From assembly GCA_003445125.1 (NCBI GenBank), contig DLVP01000065.1:1-5724 (forward strand): a stretch of 5,724 bases of DNA, read 5' to 3'. Below the pieces are notes generated by a model. The model searched no databases. It was not told the origin of the DNA and worked only from the letters and a program-made list of their open reading frames with translations. The DNA is from Oscillospiraceae bacterium (GTDB lineage Bacteria; Bacillota; Clostridia; Oscillospirales; Ruminococcaceae). Below are positions 5,139 through 5,724 of the stretch, one piece after another (the first letter of the stretch is position 1; the number at the start of each line of letters is the position of its first letter). The translations under genes were made by a program, and so were the position numbers.

Positions 5139-5724
5139 GTGCGTAAAACCGTGTGTGTGATAACGGCGTTTTTTCTGTATTTGTGGGTGCCGTTTGCTGT
5201 GAGCGCGTCTGCCGTTTCGGCAGAGGTTTCGGCGCAGGCGGCGGTGCTGCTGGATATGCAGAGCGGGCGCGTGTATTATGAGAAAAATGCCGATGAGCGG
5301 CTGTCCATGGCAAGCACCACAAAGATGGTGTCCGCCTTGGTGGTGCTGGAAAGCGGCATGGATCTGGACGAAGAGTTCACCGTGGACGAAAACGCCATTT
5401 TGGTGGAAGGAACTTCCATGGGACTGCAAAAGGGCGACCGGGTGACGCTGCGGACGCTTTGCTACGGAATGCTGCTGGCGTCGGGAAACGATGCCGCCAA
5501 TGCCGCGGCGGTGCGCGTGGGGAAATCGATCAAGGGCTTCTGCACGCTGATGAACGAAAAAGCCGAACAGCTCGGACTGACGCAGACGCATTTTGCCACG
5601 CCGTCGGGGCTGGACGATGAGGAGCATTATACTACCGCACGCGAACTTGGAAAAATTGCGCAGTACGCGATGCAAAACGAAACTTTTCGGGAAATCTGCG
5701 GACAGATGTCGGCGACGGTTTCCT
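5139..5724 (+). CDS. D-alanyl-D-alanine carboxypeptidase (PBP, S11 family), 3' truncated by window
   Basis: First 195 residues of a low-molecular-weight penicillin-binding protein that removes the terminal D-Ala from peptidoglycan stem peptides outside the membrane. Residues 1-28 are a signal peptide (MRKTVCVITAFFLYLWVPFA..., VSA cleavage site before E29). The catalytic SxxK is STTK at 59-62 (Ser59 nucleophile, Lys62), and the SxN motif is SGN at 115-117, in the typical context MLLASGNDAAN. FATPSGLDDEEHYTTA at 152-167 is also typical of S11. The third motif, KTG, and the C-terminal domain lie past the window edge. GTG start with AGAGGTGA 6 nt upstream, 43 nt after ytfJ, probably the same operon. 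It may be a sporulation-type enzyme (DacF/DacB): B. subtilis dacB also lies downstream of scpAB. The N-terminal half cannot decide between these. Confidence 0.93.
   Translation, partial: MRKTVCVITAFFLYLWVPFAVSASAVSAEVSAQAAVLLDMQSGRVYYEKNADERLSMASTTKMVSALVVLESGMDLDEEFTVDENAILVEGTSMGLQKGDRVTLRTLCYGMLLASGNDAANAAAVRVGKSIKGFCTLMNEKAEQLGLTQTHFATPSGLDDEEHYTTARELGKIAQYAMQNETFREICGQMSATVS

Noticed and set aside
5043..5675. A 210-codon minus-strand frame over the start of the carboxypeptidase gene
   Set aside because: The plus strand here has a signal peptide, STTK and SGN in the right order and spacing. The opposite frame is Arg/His/Gln-rich without motifs.

Overview
The window looks like core chromosome of an endospore-forming member of the Clostridia, most likely of the Oscillospiraceae/Ruminococcaceae type. 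This is inferred from gene content and order, moderately GC-rich codon use, strong AGGAGG-like ribosome binding sites, and a YtfJ sporulation protein. Nothing suggests a phage, transposon, plasmid or CRISPR array. No tRNA or rRNA was seen.

Left part (1-1955). One minus-strand gene encodes a membrane-anchored cell-wall hydrolase of 574 residues. Its parts, in order, are a basic/aromatic cytoplasmic N-terminus, one transmembrane segment, a duplicated module of about 67 residues, a LysM domain, a G5-like domain and an intact M23 zinc peptidase domain. It probably starts at a TTG codon with a very good Shine-Dalgarno sequence. A near-textbook intrinsic terminator (130-164 plus a T-rich tail) follows it. 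Bases 1-129 lie beyond that terminator and hold no gene I can support.

Divergent control region (1896-2148). Two good sigma-A-type promoters point away from each other: TTGATT-N17-TATAAT on the minus strand for the M23 gene, and TTGTAA-N17-TATAAT on the plus strand for the operon.

Right part (2149-5724). A tightly packed plus-strand operon holds a site-2-protease-family membrane protease (M50), scpA, scpB, a DUF2953 membrane protein, ytfJ, and the first 195 residues of a D,D-carboxypeptidase (penicillin-binding protein, cut by the window edge). Junctions are +12 nt, a 4-nt ATGA overlap, +1 nt, an 8-nt overlap, and then 43 nt before the carboxypeptidase. That last gap holds a hairpin covering the carboxypeptidase ribosome binding site.

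How they fit together. ScpA and ScpB are the kleisin and winged-helix partners of the SMC condensin complex, which organises and segregates chromosomes. YtfJ is a spore-associated protein, and DUF2953 is its frequent neighbour. The carboxypeptidase trims peptidoglycan stem peptides. In Bacillus subtilis scpA-scpB lie just upstream of dacB-spmA-spmB, so the same linkage of chromosome segregation and spore cortex genes appears here with ytfI/ytfJ-like genes inserted. The window is mostly conserved housekeeping and sporulation DNA. I see no clear undescribed system. The most interesting points are the internal architecture of the M23 protein and the hairpin in front of the carboxypeptidase.
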